Shown: piece after piece, positions 12,060 to 23,029 of the stretch
Layout of the letters: each line of letters opens with the position of its first letter
How positions within the stretch are numbered: position 1 is the stretch's first letter
Assembly (NCBI GenBank): GCA_030280995.1
Contig: JASXTE010000016.1
Coordinates: forward strand, 17,215,501 to 17,279,500
Length of the DNA: 64,000 nucleotides
Direction: 5' to 3'
Source of the DNA: Hemileia vastatrix
Taxonomy: Eukaryota > Basidiomycota > Pucciniomycetes > Pucciniales > Zaghouaniaceae
The notes under the pieces: generated by a model
Told to the model about the DNA's origin: nothing
What the model saw: the letters and a program-made list of their open reading frames with translations, nothing else
The model's database searches: none
Made by a program: the position numbers and the translations under genes

Positions 12060-12937
12060 TTTGAATATTGTTGATTTAAACATTCAATTCAAAGTACATC
12101 TTAAGGGCAGGATTTTAGAAAGGTGAGAAAATTTTGTATGGGAAATCAGGTTGCGTATGCTTGAAAGCTCCACATTCAAAAAGTCAATGTTGAGAGCTGG
12201 CAGGGTGATATGAGTCCATAGCTGGTGGTTGATTGAGAGTGGGACAGCTATGAAAAGCATTGAGTTCTATGTTGGCAACATTGGGGGAGTCAGATGAATT
12301 GCAGAGGTGAGTTAAATTAGATTCTGTATTCAGAATCTCCATCAGATTGTTGTTATGTGACATTTGTAGGGCAGTGCCTTGTGACTCCATATCCCCACTG
12401 ACATCATTTGATACTTCAGCTGCTGACAAGGGAAAGAGGACTTGTAACATGATGGCTTTGATGGAATCATTTGTGAATTTTAAACCAGTCCTATTGATAG
12501 AATAAAGTGTTTGAAAATGGAAAGGAAAGGTTGGGAAAGGATGGAAAGAAGAGTTTTGAAGAAGGACAATCTTGAGGTGTGAGTTGAGCAATTGAATTTT
12601 CTGAAGAGGAGAAGGTAGGCCTCATGGAAGGTAGAAGAATGTGGAATCAGTCATTTAAGCTGAATATTGACAGTATTGGAAATAATCAATTTCGCAAATG
12701 AGTAAACAATATCCTCAGCAGAGTGGGGATGATCATTTAGGGCATATGAACATTATTCATGACATCTTGAATATGCAAGTACCAATCATGCCAATTTGTT
12801 CCATCAGCACAGAGTTTTTTAACATGAACAGTAGCTTTAGAAATTGAACTGGTAGCTTTTATTCTGCATTCAATGTCTTCAAGTCAGACATTGGGAGTTG
12901 TTGGATCAGATGATACAGACATTGCACTTGAAGCCAT
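12060..12937 (-). pseudogene. Copia-1 Gag, decayed
   Basis: A minus-strand ATG at 12937-12935 opens MASSAMSVSSDPTTPNV, then a stop. The reading goes on through KLCADGTNWHDWYLHIQDVM, a typical copia Gag N-terminal phrase (L-x-G-x-N-W-x-x-W). The frame at 12184-12591 covers the middle and linker. Gag would form the particle around element RNA. Stops and frameshifts break it into at least three pieces. The start lies only 20 bp from the CACTA MITE inserted upstream. Confidence 0.65.
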
Positions 12938-12956
12938 ATTAAGATTAGGTGGGAGA

Positions 12957-13184
12957 CACTACACAATATAGGGGGTGGACTTGCTAGAAAGCCCTCAACC
13001 TGAACTCATACTAAACCCATACTGAACTCTACTTGAACACCCACCTAAAACTGTTCTTCTGAGTGGTGTTCATTGCTGATTTTATGGTTTCTTTATCAAT
13101 AGCTCAATGTGTGTTCGATCTGTGGTGAGTTTGGGTCCAAGGTTGCAGACTCTCTAGCAAGTTTGCCCCCAATATTGTGTGGTG
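12957..13184. mobile_element. CACTA-type MITE, copy 1 (228 bp)
   Basis: Left end CACTACACAATATAGGGGG and right end (reverse complement) CACCACACAATATTGGGGG are TIRs. The 3-bp direct repeat AGA flanks it (12954-12956 and 13185-13187). CACTA TIRs with 3-bp duplications are the signature of CMC/EnSpm elements. Subterminal TTGCTAG palindromes lie just inside each end (12977 and 13155 regions), degenerate in this copy. No transposase is encoded, so it is non-autonomous. It sits in the Copia-1 5' leader. Confidence 0.78.
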
Positions 13185-13493
13185 AGATTTTGAGAGAAGG
13201 GAAGAAGGGCTTCAACAGGAGAGCAAGAAGGACATGGAGTTTTATTTCCAGAGGAGTTAACTGCTTTGGCAGTGGTTGAACAAGAATGAGACCTGGTTTG
13301 AGGTCCAGGAAAAAATGTGGGGATAAAATGGGGAAGGTGGAAAATAATGTTGGGAAAAAGTGGACAAAAAAGGGGAAATAAGATTTCCACCCTGGTTTAA
13401 TGGCTCATATGTTTTATTTCAGGCAGTCTTCTGGATGGGATTCAAATCTTGGTAGTAATATGCTTTCTTATTTATTGACAAGCACAAAAGAGT

Positions 13494-13501
13494 CCCATAA
13501 C
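13494..13501 (-). other. Copia-1 candidate primer-binding site (half-tRNA-iMet type)
   Basis: CCCATAAC on the plus strand equals part of the initiator tRNA-Met anticodon arm (GGGCCCATAACCC). It lies 9 nt inside the 5' LTR. The match is short, and credible mainly because Copia-3 has a 15-nt version. Confidence 0.5.
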
Positions 13502-13510
13502 ATGTAATGG

Positions 13511-13617
13511 TGCCTCAGTAACAGGACTCCAAGAATAATTGGAGTTAGTCAGACGTTCCCATCACAGTCTATATACATGTATCACGTGGTAGTTAAGTTA
13601 TCCTATGTCTGTGTACA
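13511..13617 (-). repeat. Copia-1 5' LTR (right)
   Basis: 107 bp, aligned to 8364-8470: TGCCTCAGTAACAG ... GTCTGTGTACA. Confidence 0.7.
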
Positions 13618-13796
13618 TAAAATGTTGAATCTAATAAAGATGGTCCTTATAAGGCCTCCCTTTATTTTAGTTTGAATCAATTAATATCAATTCTTAATCA
13701 AAATCCACTGCTAGTTTCTTGAGCGGAAACATATTTCAAAGTGTTGTGTTAACTAGGAAGAACTTTTCAATTTGGTGCTCTCAAATATTGTAATTT

Positions 13797-14081
13797 TTGG
13801 AACATAAATATTTCCACCATCTTGATCAAGTACTAGTTTTCCACTCTGAGAGTTTTATGGAAAAAAATCTACAAGCATTTACAGACAATGTTGAAGAAAT
13901 GCTATACATGTACTTTTTGAGATTAATTTTTCAAATATTTGTTCAGGACATAATTACTAAACCAGTACCATTAGATTCCTGCAAAGATGATGGCGAAGAG
14001 ATAATACAACTTTCAGACAATAATGAGGGCTATATTTCTAAAGAAGGTTCTTTGGAGTTTAGATCTTTCTCAAGTACATAG
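13797..14081 (+). CDS. Hypothetical frame of 94 codons, function unknown
   Basis: It lacks repeats and holds a mixed, protein-like composition: LDQVLVFHSESFMEKNLQAF, then an acidic end VPLDSCKDDGEEIIQLSDN. No domain is recognised. It may be an exon of a decayed element gene, because no promoter or partner exon can be assigned. Confidence 0.25.
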   Translation: MEHKYFHHLDQVLVFHSESFMEKNLQAFTDNVEEMLYMYFLRLIFQIFVQDIITKPVPLDSCKDDGEEIIQLSDNNEGYISKEGSLEFRSFSST

Positions 14082-14234
14082 GATGGTGAAGCTCAGCATT
14101 CACCACAAAGGCCTGGTAAGCTTTAATTTGATATATTTAAAATTTAAGCAAGTAGACCAGGCAGTTCATTTTTTTTCTTACCCTCTTTCACCTTTGATTT
14201 TAAATATTGAAAAGCCGGAACACATATTGTTAAG

Positions 14235-14334
14235 ATGAGCTCCAACCAAGGGTCTTCATCTCAAGCATCTTTACCACCTCCCTCATTTCTGTACAAGCTG
14301 AATGATGAATGGCTTGACTGGAATCAAAATATAG
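14235..14334 (+). pseudogene. Possible first exon of an unknown protein
   Basis: ATG at 14235 begins MSSNQGSSSQASLPPPSFLY and continues KLNDEWLDWNQNI up to a good donor (GTGAGT at 14335). No downstream exon can be found before the MITE and Copia-2, so the gene was either truncated or never functional. Confidence 0.3.
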
Positions 14335-14852
14335 GTGAGTAATAATTTGAGTAGCCTGGGACTCAAAAATAGATGTTTGAAAATTATACAAATTAACAAA
14401 TGAGATGTAGGCAACTAAATTGGTTGCTGTAATGTGTGTCAATTTTTTTGGTCCCCTGTTTGTTTTTGTTGTTCCATATTTTATATGCATATGGAACAAA
14501 TAAGAAACAAACAAGAAGCAATAAAGTGATAAGCTTGGTGACAAACTCAGTATGAAAAATTGGAGTTTTTGTCTACAGTCAAACCAGTAAAAATTTTGAG
14601 ATGAAAATGAAAATTGTGGAAAATTTATTGAAAGTGCAAAAGTTGAGCTGTATAGTATTTTTTGACAGAATAAGTTAATTTTATGACACTTAGGTTGACT
14701 TCAATGTCAACTCAGATGGTAAAGAGTGTAGAAAAAACAGGGAAATCAACGCAATCGCCACAAAATGAATGGTAGATGTCAAAAAAATACTGCAGCTCAA
14801 CTTTTGGGCTGTCAATAAATTTTCAAAAAAAATCATTTTTGTCTCAATGTTT

Positions 14853-14969
14853 TGTTAAGTCACTAGGACTATACACTTAGTTATGTGTGTGAATGTATAT
14901 AGTCTTTAGTTGCAGCATCCCCTGTTCTTTGGTTCTCTCCAAGGTTCTACAGGCTGATACTGTGCTACA
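14853..14969 (+). repeat. Copia-2 5' LTR
   Basis: 117 bp from TGTTAAGTCAC to TGTGCTACA. Confidence 0.8.
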
Positions 14970-15068
14970 GTTTATGGGCTGTACCCGCAGGCATTGAAAT
15001 GTTAGCCACAAAAAACTCCACTGCGTTAGCAACACTAGGAGCATTAGAAGTCAAAAGACCCACAGCAC

Positions 15069-16379
15069 ATGTCTGAAAAAGACTTACCAATCTCATCCCG
15101 TGCTGGTAAAAAACTCTCCAACCGAGAGCTATGGAGCATTGGTATGGACCCTATCCCTATTAATAAGCCATCCAATACCTCCACCTCATGCACAACACAC
15201 ACATCAACCAAAAATTTATCCCCCACACCTACCCCTACCCTTACCCCTATACCAGGAACCCCCCCTTGAGCAAAACACACCCGTTTCCCCCTTGCACCCT
15301 GCTAGCTACACCACACCTAGTGAGGCAACTTCCACAATCCTCTCCAACCCCTTCATGTCTGATAGATGTGGCCCAACTGGGCATAATCTGACACACCCAG
15401 CTCAAACCATCTAAGCCCCCCTCTCACCCCTGAACCTACCCCAATCAACAATATTACTCGTATGATTGGGGAGCTGTCTCTTAACACTGGTGAAATGTCA
15501 AACACCAATACAACACAAGTGACATTGCAACCACACTTGGTTTCTACTTTCCATAGGAGTGTGCCACCTCACCTTACACAAACTCCACAATCAATTATCA
15601 TGAGTAAGAGGCAAAGAATATTATTAAATATAATAGAAGTTACCAAATACATTCCAAACCTTGAGGAATCTTCTGCCAATTTCTCTTACTGGCACAGCAA
15701 TGTGATGGCTTTGATCAAAGAATTTGTTGGCACAAGAACGTATGCAATGAATGATGGCACTGGTCCTGATGATTTTGAAGACAGAGTAACTCACATAATT
15801 CTTCTACACTCCATTTCTCCTAACTTGCGCCATGAGAAATCAACAGACTGGAAAGCACGCCAAACATATCTTCATATTAGCAACAAATTCACTAGGTCTG
15901 ATAATACCTCTAGAATGACAGCCATTTTCAATTTCATCAATCTGAAACAAACTCAGTTTACGTCCCACAGTGAGTATCTGGAAGCATTCAAAAAATATTT
16001 TGAAGCAACTGAACGTCAAGGAATTATCTTTGATCATAAAATTTTCAAAGTGCTAGTGGCCCATGCTCTACTACCATCATCTCTAAAAGACCTTTACATT
16101 GATCTGTGTGTTGCCCTGGATAATTGCCCTGAATCAAAATCCATCACCTTTGAAGATTTCTGTCAACTCATGCCTTCATTAGCTAAAAACAGGGCAGATA
16201 GAGAATCTGCTTCAACATCTCCTAATGCATCTTTGTCAACTGAACCCATCTTTAATACGGAAGCTCATCCCCAATGTCAAACTGACTATTACAGACCCCC
16301 TGGTGCTCAAAGACAATTTCATGAATGCAAATCAACAACTCACGTTTTTGCTCACTGTCCCTACAATCTTCACTCATAA
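15069..16379 (+). pseudogene. Copia-2 Gag with proline-rich leader frame
   Basis: The main open frame is 15462-16379 (305 codons, MIGELSLNTGEMSNTNTTQV). It holds a helical capsid-like core (NFSYWHSNVMALIKEFVGT; FNFINLKQTQFTSHSEYLEA; FEATERQGIIFDHKIFKVLV) and ends with a CCHC-like knuckle, CKSTTHVFAHC. An upstream frame from ATG 15069 (MSEKDLPISSRAGKKLSNRE) is rich in Pro and Thr and joins only through frameshifts. It may be the original Gag N-terminus. Gag packages element RNA. The knuckle keeps C, C, H and C in recognisable spacing. Gag is the best preserved gene of this element. Confidence 0.75.
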
Positions 16380-16439
16380 AATTTTTCTGAAAGACTCTAC
16401 ATCATGAGATAATGTGCCACAACTTTTGCGTCTTATCCA

Positions 16440-18685
16440 AATGCAAAAAACAAACCAGTTTATATCCCCTGCAAAAGATCACAACATAGACCAATTAGAG
16501 CCAGGGATAACCAAATTGATGCTGATGAAGTAACCATCTTTGAGGAAAATGTGGAGGCCTTATATGAACAGGTTTCACAGATTGATCTAAACACTGCAGA
16601 GTGGTCACCTGAAGCACTTGCAGGGAATGTGGTGATTTTGGATTCTGGAGCTACCCATCATGTCACTGGAAATGTCAGACCTCTTAAAAATCAAATACCA
16701 ATCAAAGTAGCAACTAACTGTCCTTCCTCATTTATAACTGGTATAGTGGACCTGAAAATAAAAGGAGATGGAAAAGTTGTTACTATTACCAATGTTTTTT
16801 ACTGTCCTGATGTTAGAATTTTTCTTATTTCTCTTTTTTATTTGGTTGAAAGTGGTTTTTGTTTTGGTTTATGTTCTGAAGACAAGAACATAGGGATTTA
16901 TTTTAAAGATGATCTGATTATGACAGGAAAGTTGGAAAGTAAAAGGAGGCATTGGATCTTAGATGTAATTAGGTTTAGCAACTGCAATCAAAATAATTTT
17001 TCCTCTTATCACTATTCCTTGAATCCTTTTCTCCTACATACTGTTAAAAAGAATGAAAACATCAACCAACCCCATGCTGAAAAAGGCTCCCTCATGGACT
17101 GGAATAGAAGACTTGGCCATATCAGTGAAAACAAAATTAGAACTTTCATCAGAACAGGAATTGGTACTGTCTTGCCTCTCTCTATGCCACCAGGTAAGAT
17201 TGACTTTGAAGATTGCTTGATAGCAAAAAGTACTAGGAAACCATCAGCTACACATGAATCAAGACCTGAATGTATGATGAGCCTTATTTTTGAAGACCTG
17301 GTTGGTCCTATGGATCCTACTGTTCATGGTGTAAGATGGGCTGCAATGTTCAGGGAAAGTTCAACTTCTTATGGTGAGGTATTCCTGCTTAATGCCAAAT
17401 CTGAAGCCACAACTGCTTTTGTCACATTTTATAAAAATATGGAAAATGTTACTGGTAAGAAATTACAAGCATTAAGAACCAATGGGGTCTAAATGCACAG
17501 TAAAAAGATGACTCAGATCCTGGCTGACATTAATGCTACACATGAAATTACTTGTCCTAAAAACCATGAACAAAGTGGATAAGCTGAATGCTTCAACAGA
17601 ACAGTAGGTGACATTTACAGGACAATTCTACTAGCGATTGAACTACCTGAATGCTTCTGGGGCCTGGCCTACAAATGGGCATCTCATGTTCACAAAGGCT
17701 CCCTAATTTCAAGACTGGTGACAAAACCCCTTTGAAACTCATATACAGCTGTGACCCAACCTACTCAGGCCTCAGAATATTTGTTGAAACATCTTTTGTC
17801 TATATAAATAAAGAAACTAGATGCAAACTGGAGCAACATGCTTTGGTTTGTAAGTGCGTAGGTTACTCTTTAATTAATGCAGGTTGGATTTTCTGGCACC
17901 CAGAAAGAAAATCCCTTTTTGAATCTTCTATGGCTGTTTTCCCTAATGATCAACTTCCTGCTCACAAAGCTGCTTATCAACTGCCACCATTCAAGGGTTC
18001 TCTTGAACATATCCTCAACAATATGAAACTAGGTGATTTCAAGGATGAAAAAACTCATCTTTCTCAAGAGAAAGCCATACATGAAACTGTAAAAAAAAGG
18101 TTTTTCCCATTCATCCATTATCCCCAGAACTCATTTGCAAGCTATGCTCTCACCTGGAAGCCATAAGTGGGACCAAGGATGAAAAAGTAAACTGTTAAAA
18201 ATGAAAGATGCAGATGTGTGCTATGAAGAAAATCTTCCTCCTGGAGCCAAACTCACCAATGAAAAATGGGTCTTCACCATCAAAAATCCTTCATATAAAT
18301 CCCCAACCCACAAAAACCGATATGTAGCAAAAGGATTTTTACAGAAATATGAAATTGATTTTACTAACACTTTTGCCCCAACTGCATTTTTTGCTTCGCA
18401 ATGGATTCTTCTTACTTTAGCTGCTAATCACAAATTGCCTGTAAAATCTTTTGATGTCACAGCTGCTTACCTTCACAGCCTGATTGATGAAACAATTTGG
18501 GTACACCCTCTTGAAGGTTGCCAGCTACATGCCATTGGGATTGCACTACGCTTAAAGAAAGCCCTCTATGGTATTAATCAAGAAGAAAGATGCTGGTGGC
18601 TTCATATAGCCAGAAAATTGGATGCTCTGGGGTACAAGGCAAGTCAGTATGATAAAGGTTTCTATGTTCCTAGGAAGAAGGAATG
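16440..18685 (+). pseudogene. Copia-2 pol, first part: protease, integrase, start of reverse transcriptase
   Basis: The frame at 16551-17492 contains VILDSGATHHVTG (intact protease D-S-G), VATNCPSSFITGI, FYCPDVRIFLISLF, the pre-integrase H-x-x-H-like DWNRRLGHIS and the integrase core (LVGPMDPTVHG). It ends at a TAA just after KLQALRTNGV, where D-S-G is expected. The reading continues with NHEQSG(stop)AECFNRTVGDI, then 17651-18166 (LIYSCDPTYSGLRIFVETSF). Reverse transcriptase starts at 18201: NEKWVFTIKNPS, RYVAKGFLQKYEIDFTNTFA, SFDVTAAYLHSLIDETIW and KALYGINQEERCWWLHIAR. The solo LTR cuts it at 18686, before the catalytic V-D-D. Confidence 0.85.
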
Positions 18686-19862
18686 TGTCAGTATGTCTAG
18701 TATATAAGTATGATATAATAGTATTTATTTATGGTCCTACTACTTATTGATGAATGATTTAGTGATTAAACCTCAGGGGAAGATTAATAAAATAGTTATA
18801 CTTAAATAAAACTCATAATATTTGGATGTAAATGCATGCTTAGTGGTGGAAAATAGAAAAATAGAATATAGTTATAGCTTATATAATGATAATATCAACT
18901 TATAAAAGGCTTTATAATATATTTCTAATTTTTAATAATTGTATTGAAGTGTTTTATTGATTGTAGTAAGTAATTTATGATGAATAACCGTCAAAATCCC
19001 TCCTTACTTATACCCAAATCCCCTGGAGTGCACAAACCTTCAATCAAGATGATGTCACTGTCATCCCCGGAAATTGCAGCACTGTGAGGGCCCATCAACT
19101 CCCCATGGCTTCTACTTCAAGAAGATTCAACACCCAGACCTCCAGTAAGGACCCTCCATCACAATTAATTATAACACAGACCCAAAACATAATTAGAAAA
19201 ACCAGATAAAAGCGGATACCATAAAGAAACAGGTAAAATAAGTAATCCAAAAGAGATAAAATGAGACCCAAAGCATATAAAGGAAACAAATGAAATTTCC
19301 AATCCCCCAATAACATCCCCAAGCATCCACATTAACCCAGCAATGACCTCCCAGCCCATAAATCCGTGAATATCCATCCAAGGAAGCAGATTAAGTTGTC
19401 CAAACTGAGTGTATGCACCTGAAATAGATGTCTATGCTTCTTTAGGCGTTGTGAATCCACTGATTACGTCTATATGACCTAAAATAAGCAGAAAAATAAA
19501 GGTTATAGGCTATTAAGAGGCTAAAACCCACTTATAGACCTAAATATACATAATATACTGCATATTTCACTGAATATGAGCTTTATGTATACATTTAAGC
19601 TTATGTATGTCATTAATTACTTAATATCACTTAAAATAAATATATTATGACTACATTAACACCTTAATAAGTACTATTAGGCTATGGATAAGCTATTTAA
19701 ACTACTATAAGCTATATAATAGTGTAATAATTATATATATATGTATTATAATCATATATATAATTGTTTTAACCTTATTTTTAAGAGATAAGCTTAATGT
19801 AATTAAGGTTATCTTATTTTAAGTATAATAAATACTCAGTCGTAAGGATATCTAGGCTGACA
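18686..19862 (-). mobile_element. 1177-bp solo LTR, copy A, inside Copia-2
   Basis: Plus-strand ends are TGTCAGTATGTCTAG and GATATCTAGGCTGACA. The target duplication GAATG is exact (18681-18685 and 19863-19867). The same-length sequence at 44395-45571 is in the opposite orientation. The transcription sense is inferred as minus from a GGGTATAAG TATA-like motif. It contains an apparent CRE-like TGATGTCACTG patch. There are no LTR partner and no internal genes, so it is a solo LTR formed by recombination. Confidence 0.88.
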
Positions 19863-19867
19863 GAATG

Positions 19868-20800
19868 TTTGGGTGTGATATGAATTCATGTTGATGATGG
19901 TATAGTGACTGGAAGTAGTGAGGAGGTATTGAAGGAATTGGAGGATGGTTTGGATGGTAGTTTGAAGTTAAAGTGGAATGATAATGTGGATGGCATTCTA
20001 GGTGTTGCTATCAAAGAAGTTCCACAAGGTTTTGATCTGCACAATTTTCAACTCATTGACAAAATTCTATGGACTCATAACTCATCTGGCTTGACCACAA
20101 GATCTCCCCTATTAAATAGTCTAGAAATCATTACAGCCAAGGATGAAGAGGTAGCTATTGATATAACTAAATATCTCTCTATTCAAGGTGCTCTCATCTA
20201 TCCTTCCCTGTCAATTTTTCATCACAATTCTCATCCAAACCTAATGCCACTCATTGGATTTCTCTCAGCCACATGCTCAGATATGTTCAAAACACTGCAA
20301 ACCTCTGTCTTCAAATTCATCCTGACCAAAATTCACCACTTGAACTCCTATCTTTTTCTTATTCCACTTTGAATAACAAAGAATTCTTAAGAGCTCAAAG
20401 TGGACACATGCTTCTCCTTAACTCTTGCCCAATTGTGTGGACATTGAGGCACCAGTTGAAAGTAAGTGACTCCTCATGCACTTCTGAATATGTGGCACTT
20501 AATGGTGGTATGAAAGACACCATTTGGATCTCAAACTTTCTCAAAGATATATTTCCTGATATTCCCCCAATCAAGATCTTCTGTGACAAAAAAGGAGCGA
20601 TAGCCAATGCAACAGATAATCCAGGCAACAAGAGAACACAGCAGGTGGATAGGTGTTTCAATATTGTAAATGAACAACTCTTCCTGAAAAAAGCAACATT
20701 GGAATGGGTTTCCACTACTCAAATGTGTGCAGATATACTCACAGAATCAGTGGGCCCATCTCTAATGATTCTTAGAAGGAAAATGTCTGTGTGTGGTAAT
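19868..20800 (+). pseudogene. Copia-2 pol, second part: reverse transcriptase C-terminus and RNase H
   Basis: Resuming after the solo LTR, the frame reads IHVDDGIVTGSSEEVLKELE (the HVDD form of the reverse transcriptase active site), then LKWNDNVDGILGVAI and FQLIDKILWTHNSSG. The frame from 20273 carries RNase H text: WTLRHQLKVSDSSCTSEYVA, IKIFCDKKGAIANATDN and STTQMCADILTES, a standard copia ending. A frameshift near 20270-20380 separates the parts. The removed LTR and one target copy rejoin KKECV to this block in register. Confidence 0.82.
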
Positions 20801-20948
20801 GGGGTTATAGATATATATCTTAATTCTTTTTTCCCTTTATTTCTTTTCTTTTTCTCTTGTCATTTTATTTCCTTTTTCATTTTTTTGGAGTTGGTTATGT
20901 TTGCATGGGGAGATATCAGTAATATTTCTCATAACTAAGTGGGGGGTA

Positions 20949-21124
20949 AGTTAAGTCACTAGGACTATGTAATTTGTTATGTGTGTGAATGTATATAGTC
21001 TATAGTCGCGGAATCCCCTGTTTTCTGGTTCTTTCCAGAGTTCTACAGGCTGAAACCATCTTACAGGTAAAGTAATGAAGTTGTAGGTTCTTTCCGGAGT
21101 TCTACAGGCTGACACCATGCTACA
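20949..21124 (+). repeat. Copia-2 3' LTR with internal duplication
   Basis: 176 bp against 117 bp for the 5' LTR. The excess is a duplicated segment (GTTCTTTCC...GAGTTCTACAGGCTGA occurs twice, at about 21030 and 21090). Confidence 0.75.
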
Positions 21125-21597
21125 TGTTTACGGGTTTGACAGTAAATACTTCCTCTCCTCTTTTATCATGTTACACACAGCTATTTGTGAAAACCTTTCT
21201 CTTTTTTTCCACTCATCCCTTCCAAAAGCAGTTTAAATTGATGTTTTTGGTGGGGAGTGGAAGACAAAAACACAGCAAGCTTTTCCCAAATAGCTGTATA
21301 TATACTTTCCTTTTAACTAAATTTGACTCAAAACACTAACATTATTAAAACACAGTACTTAGAATGATTGGAATCCTTCACCCCATGAACCCTGATATTG
21401 TTTAATAGCACAGTGAGTTTCATCATTTTATTTATATATACATTTGTTATTTTATATTTGAATTAACAAATTATTGAGAAAAAAATTAGAAATCTTTGAG
21501 ACTCATCTGATAGGAAAATGAGGCAAATGCAAGATATTATGAAAGTAAAAATTCCTAAACTATTATCTGACACTCCTTGAATTAATTTTGAGTTTTT

Positions 21598-21990
21598 ATT
21601 TAATAGCCAGATACTTGTCTCTTTGTCTGGAGAGAAATTTGAGAAAGCAAGAATGTATTTGGAGGATGATCTCAAACACCTTAGTAGACTTTATAACAAA
21701 GAACTTGTAAAATTTGAAAGAATTGATGAAATGCTAGAAAATTTTTCCACAATGCGGATGCCCAAAGGAAAGCTGAGTGAAATTTCCACAGAAATGAACA
21801 TTATTTTTCAAGAAATTTACAATTTTCTATTGGCAGCAGAAAATGTCTTAATTATGAATATTCAACTATTTCTGGGTATGTTGAAAAAATACTCAAGTGT
21901 GGATATTTGTTACAGTTGGTTCAGGCCTTGCAGAATTCTCATCAAATCATCAGAAAAGTGGAGGACAAAATATTTCAAGGGGTGCTTATG
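21598..21990 (+). CDS. Hypothetical exon, coiled-coil-like, unknown family
   Basis: After an acceptor-like TTTATTTAATAG the frame reads from SGEKFEKARMYLEDDLKHLS to KGKLSEISTEMNIIFQEIYN and LLAAENVLIMNIQLFLGMLK. Charged, heptad-like residues and the lack of stops for about 130 codons suggest genuine coding. The 3' end runs into an LTR-family repeat near 21990, so the gene appears truncated there. I do not recognise the family. It could be a host-gene fragment or an element gene. Confidence 0.4.
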
Positions 21991-22480
21991 TTCTAGAAGA
22001 TTTTATGGCAGTCCAATGGCAATTAAAGGTGGGGAAAACAAATGATTTCAAAAGAGGTACATATTTTCTCTCTTTATAATTTAATACTCAATATAAAGGT
22101 AAAGAATTATTATTTTTATTAATTTAAAAGCTTAGAACTACACAGATGTAAATACTAAGGTAATAACGGTAGTAACATATGTGATTTAGTATGTATAAAA
22201 TAAAATTTTAAAGTAAGAATGGAATGAAAGAAAAGAGCCAGATTTAGAGGCCTTATATAGGCAAAAAGGAGAGAAAATATGGAATCAAAATTCTATATAC
22301 ATGAGTGTTAGAGAAAGAAAAATTTCACAATTAGAAATTTCAAATAATTAAAGTTGTTCTATAAAAAATGTACCCATATACACTATTTATCTGTATATGT
22401 CCATTTTATTTTATTTATTTTAATTTTCTTTAAATGCCAAAGTAAAAATAAAAATAAAAATATTTGATTTAATATTTAAT
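21990..22480. repeat. LTR-like repeat, family 2, fragment
   Basis: Matches 39420-39581 plus 40855-41100: GATTTTATGGCAGTCCAATGG at about 22000, then CAAATAATTAAAGTTGTTC and TACCCATATACA further on. The GCCTTATATAGGCAAAAA core (about 22250) recurs at 40945 and 61875. This is typical of an LTR around its TATA/TSS region. Confidence 0.65.
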
Positions 22481-23029
22481 ATTTCTAGTTTTCTCTTCAG
22501 CTGTCATGAGGACGCTGTCACAAAATAAAAAATATGAGGAAACAATAGAATTATATCTTAACTTATTTTAACCTATTAATTAGTTAAAATTGTATAGGTA
22601 GTTTAAAAATTAAGTATAACTCATTAAATTAGAGATAAAGTCATATATCTAATCTAGTAAATAATCAATTATTTTCTGGGTAAGTTTATTAGCCTGGCTG
22701 ACACTCCCTCACTCAAAAAAACAATAAAAAAATGCTATGATTTTTTTATTTTAATATTTCTTTAGTAGAGCAGGAAGCTTAGATATTTCTTTCCCAGGAA
22801 TCCAAGAATCATATTCAGAAGATTTATTCTTTAATCTAAATAAGTATTCAGTATCTTTTTCAGCAGTGACAATTCTGTCATTTAGAATTTTATCAATTTC
22901 TGCTGTTTCAGTGATTTTATTAGGGGTTTTCATTGGTATTTCACTCCTTTTGGGAAATAAACTACTATTGGATGTTTAAGGCTTTTAATTTCTGCCACCC
23001 TTTATCAATCCTGCTTTATTTTTTTCCCC
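22481..23029. repeat. LTR-like terminus and unassigned sequence
   Basis: A piece ending GCCTGGCTGACA at 22703 is the terminus of the LTR families in this window whose sense strand begins TGTCAGCC. Its other end and target duplication were not found. 22704-23029 holds nothing recognised. Confidence 0.4.

Larger units (their letters stand above)
8364..13617 (-). mobile_element. Copia-1: decayed Ty1/copia retrotransposon with paired LTRs
   Basis: Two similar 107-bp LTRs (8364-8470 and 13511-13617) enclose a minus-strand internal region in the copia order: Gag, protease, integrase, reverse transcriptase, RNase H. Both LTRs share CAGTAACAG and CCCATCACAGTCTATATA. A polypurine tract (GGGGGGC on the minus strand, at about 8475-8482) sits beside the left (3') LTR. 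A CCCATAAC sequence 9 nt inside the right (5') LTR matches the anticodon arm of initiator tRNA-Met. I could not find a clean 5-bp target duplication. Every gene carries stops. A solo LTR and a CACTA MITE have since inserted into it. Confidence 0.8.
14853..21124 (+). mobile_element. Copia-2: complete but inactivated Ty1/copia element
   Basis: LTRs at 14853-14969 and 20949-21124 share GTTAAGTCACTAGGACTAT and GTTCTACAGGCTGA. The 5-bp target duplication TGTTT is exact (14848-14852 and 21125-21129). TTATGGG, 2 nt after the 5' LTR, is a half-tRNA-iMet-like primer site. A GTGGGGGG polypurine tract (20939-20946) abuts the 3' LTR. Gag, protease, integrase, reverse transcriptase and RNase H follow in copia order. 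Stops in integrase and a nested 1177-bp solo LTR kill it. Confidence 0.9.
14576..21142. mobile_element. Tc1/mariner-type MITE, split by Copia-2
   Basis: The left end at 14576 (CAGTCAAACCAGTAAAAATT) and the reverse complement of the right end at 21142 (CTGTCAAACCCGTAAACATT) match, and each is bounded by TA (14574-14575 and 21143-14144 of the same line, i.e. 21143-21144). Further inside, the two arms agree over roughly 90 bp, including AAAAGTTGAGCTG. TA duplications and a CAGT-like start are typical of Tc1/mariner. The original element was about 290 bp (14576-14852 plus 21130-21142). Copia-2 inserted in its right arm, duplicating TGTTT. Confidence 0.78.

Noticed and set aside
14430..14490. Palindrome TTGTTCCATAT...ATATGGAACAA as a tRNA or terminator
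   Set aside because: It does not fold as a tRNA and no transcript ends there; left as an unassigned inverted repeat.
15069..15414. Pro/Thr-rich overlapping frames before Copia-2 Gag as independent genes
   Set aside because: Three frames overlap over a low-complexity C/A-rich stretch; best seen as a frameshifted Gag leader.
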